Origin: Pinguiococcus pyrenoidosus
Taxonomy: Eukaryota; Sar; Pinguiophyceae; Pinguiochrysidales; Pinguiochrysidaceae
Reading direction: 5' to 3'
NCBI GenBank assembly: GCA_019677205.1
Contig: JAAMXY010000502.1
Span: 7,626-36,044 of the forward strand
Length of the DNA: 28,419 nt
The notes beneath the pieces were generated by a model, which did no database searches, was not told the DNA's origin, and saw only the letters and a program-made list of their open reading frames with translations. This document shows, piece by piece, positions 27,074 to 28,419 of the stretch (its first letter is position 1; each line of letters starts with the position of its first letter). A program made the position numbers and the translations under genes.

Positions 27074-28419
27074 GTCGGCCTCCGAATTCCACTGCGCAGG
27101 CTATCCAACGGCTCACCAGGGCCGCCGAGCCGCCCACACCGCCGAGCACGCCTCTCCTCGGCGCTCTCCGCACTTCAGCAACGCCGGCTCAGCGCCGCTC
27201 AGACCAGCATGGAGACGCCCCGCGCGCTAGGGTCTCGCGCTCGCAACGACGCAGTCCCTCTGTCACGCGCGCCGCGCGCGCCTTTGGCCCAAGTCGCTGC
27301 GGCTTGCGCGAGGCGCCCTGCTGCCGCTCCGGGGAGTGGGAACCACGCGGGGCTTGGGGGGAGAGGGCCACCTGGTGGTGTGGCGCCGCGGCGTTCGCGT
27401 CCAAAGCTTCAATTCCGCTTCTGCGGCGCGTGTCGCGCGCCGCGCTGGGCCGCCGCGCGACACCGGTGGCTGCGTGTCCTGCGCACGAGATCGCCGGCGC
27501 TAGCACATGGCGCGGCGCGGAGAGGCGGGGTGCGTGCAGGGGGCGGAAGTGCGGCGCTTCGGCGCGGGCCAACCCGGGTGAGGCGCTGAGTGCGGAGATC
27601 GCAGCGGCACTTCAGCGGCCGTTGTGCACTTGGACTAGGAATCGCTGTTCTTCGGAGTTGTGTCGCGCGGCTTCAGAACCGGCGGGGGGTGTCGCGTGGA
27701 GCTGGCGCCGCCTGGTAGCGCCAGGCGGGCAACCATTGGCCAGCAGCCGCCCTAGGACTCCAAAGCAGGCGCCAATGGGCGGTGAGCACGCAGCACGCAG
27801 CGTATCAGAAGCACCAAGCGATTCTCACAATCTCTAAGACTCTCGCTGTGATTCGGCGACGTTGCATCCTATCCTGCAATACATGCGATGCATGCTCGAC
27901 AGGCCCCCTGAAAATGCCTCGGATAAGGGATACCTCCGGTTGGTTCTGAAACTTTCACCGCACATGGGTGGCTGTGCCACACGCGAGCGGGACGGCCACG
28001 TTGAAAGTCCTTCCTTTCCCTCCCTTCGCCGGGACAGATGGAGACCGACAGAAGCAAAAGGAAAACAATCGTGCTTCAGGGGGTTCCGGGGTTTCCGGTT
28101 GGTGGCGAGAGGAGACGAGATGCGACGAGAAGAGCCTTTTTGGGTTTGACAATCCTCGCGTGCCGAGATGCATGAGCTCGCTGCGTTGTGCCGAGAGGAA
28201 TGAGCTCGGCTTTGGAAACGGGAACGAGAGGGGTGCGTTTTCAGCTAGCTATGCATGACATGACATCGGTTGCTTCAAGCGATCTCCGGCGCGCCGGCTC
28301 CCGGTGCACGCGGCTACGGCAGGCCTGGGCGCAAAGGAACACGAAGGGAACAAAAATAAGGGGAGTTGACTCTCAAGTACAAAGCTTTAGGTACAAGATC
28401 AGGTACATAGCTGGGGAGC
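27074..28419. other. Upstream flank of the 884-aa gene, no gene called
   Basis: These 1346 bp run to the window end. The first 700 bp are extremely GC-rich, and their overlapping open frames on both strands (for example 27304-27837 plus, 27189-27572 minus) are dominated by Arg, Ala and Gly with no motif. The inverted CCAAT pair lies in the middle. The last 50 bases repeat GGTACA-like words. I see no tRNA or other RNA gene. Confidence 0.5.
27733..27778. promoter_or_regulatory. Inverted pair of CCAAT motifs
   Basis: CCATTGGC (27733-27740) and GCCAATGG (27771-27778) form an 8-bp inverted repeat 30 bp apart, each containing a CCAAT core on opposite strands; the second runs into GGGCGG. It sits about 660 bp upstream of the 884-aa gene and may mark a promoter for that gene or for a plus-strand gene beyond the window. 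Confidence 0.35.

Noticed and set aside
24626-27589. 987-codon plus-strand open frame opposite the 884-aa gene
   Set aside because: Composition is dominated by Arg, Ala, Val, Leu and Gly with almost no Lys, Asn or Ile, as expected of an antisense shadow in GC-rich DNA; the minus strand has normal protein composition.
27304-27837. 177-codon plus-strand ORF with Cys residues
   Set aside because: Non-ATG start, Arg/Ala/Gly bias and no domain; it lies in the most GC-rich part of the window, where chance frames are long.
1-28419. CRISPR array, bacterial operon or integrated virus
   Set aside because: No regularly spaced repeats, no Shine-Dalgarno-led gene strings, and no capsid, polymerase or integrase motifs; introns and protein content are eukaryotic.

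Overview
This is nuclear DNA from a GC-rich eukaryotic microbe. Genes lie on both strands, many are interrupted by short GT-AG introns (61-324 nt), intergenic gaps are small, and the proteins are typical of eukaryotes: IQ-repeat, LRR/WW, NUFIP1-like, Dph1, a histone H4 relative and mitochondrial lipoyl synthase. A photosynthetic protist with a red-lineage secondary plastid, perhaps an ochrophyte (stramenopile), fits best. The main support is an N-terminus on a short-chain dehydrogenase that reads as a signal peptide ending AEA|F, the ASAF-like plastid-entry motif of such algae. The Ser/Pro/Glu stalk of the surface protease is also common in stramenopiles. The species cannot be named from the sequence.

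Layout. 1-2139 (-): 5' part of a protein with at least ten IQ motifs, running off the left edge. 2832-5346 (+): membrane-anchored pappalysin-like M43 metalloprotease. 6055-6588 (-): DUF1499-like protein. 7237-7485 (-): 82-residue membrane protein. 7814-9298 (+): putative plastid SDR. 9678-10815 (+): mitochondrial lipoyl synthase. 10876-15454 (-): 1481-residue LRR/WW protein. 16398-19048 (+): monomeric-type NADP isocitrate dehydrogenase with a mitochondrial-style leader. 19565-20829 (+): NUFIP1-like zinc-finger protein. 20853-22347 (-): Dph1. 22851-23210 (+): strongly divergent histone H4 variant. 24419-27073 (-): 884-residue protein I do not recognise. 27074-28419: no convincing gene.

Organisation. 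The genes form divergent pairs that share promoters (IQ/M43, small membrane protein/SDR, LRR-WW/IDH, Dph1/H4 variant). They also form tight convergent pairs: lipoyl synthase/LRR-WW stops are 60 bp apart and NUFIP1/Dph1 stops 23 bp apart. Several divergent regions carry perfect palindromes resembling known transcription-factor sites (E2F/DP, NRF1) or AT-rich islands. Genes were assembled by hand from reading frames, splice sites and family motifs. Starts given are the first suitable ATG. The high GC content creates long open frames antisense to several genes, and these were rejected.

The most remarkable item is the H4 variant, which is only about 45% identical to canonical H4 over the core, with a replaced N-tail, a C-terminal extension and substitutions at key DNA-contact positions. 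Next are the mitochondrial monomeric IDH, the SDR lacking its catalytic tyrosine, and the orphan 884-residue protein.
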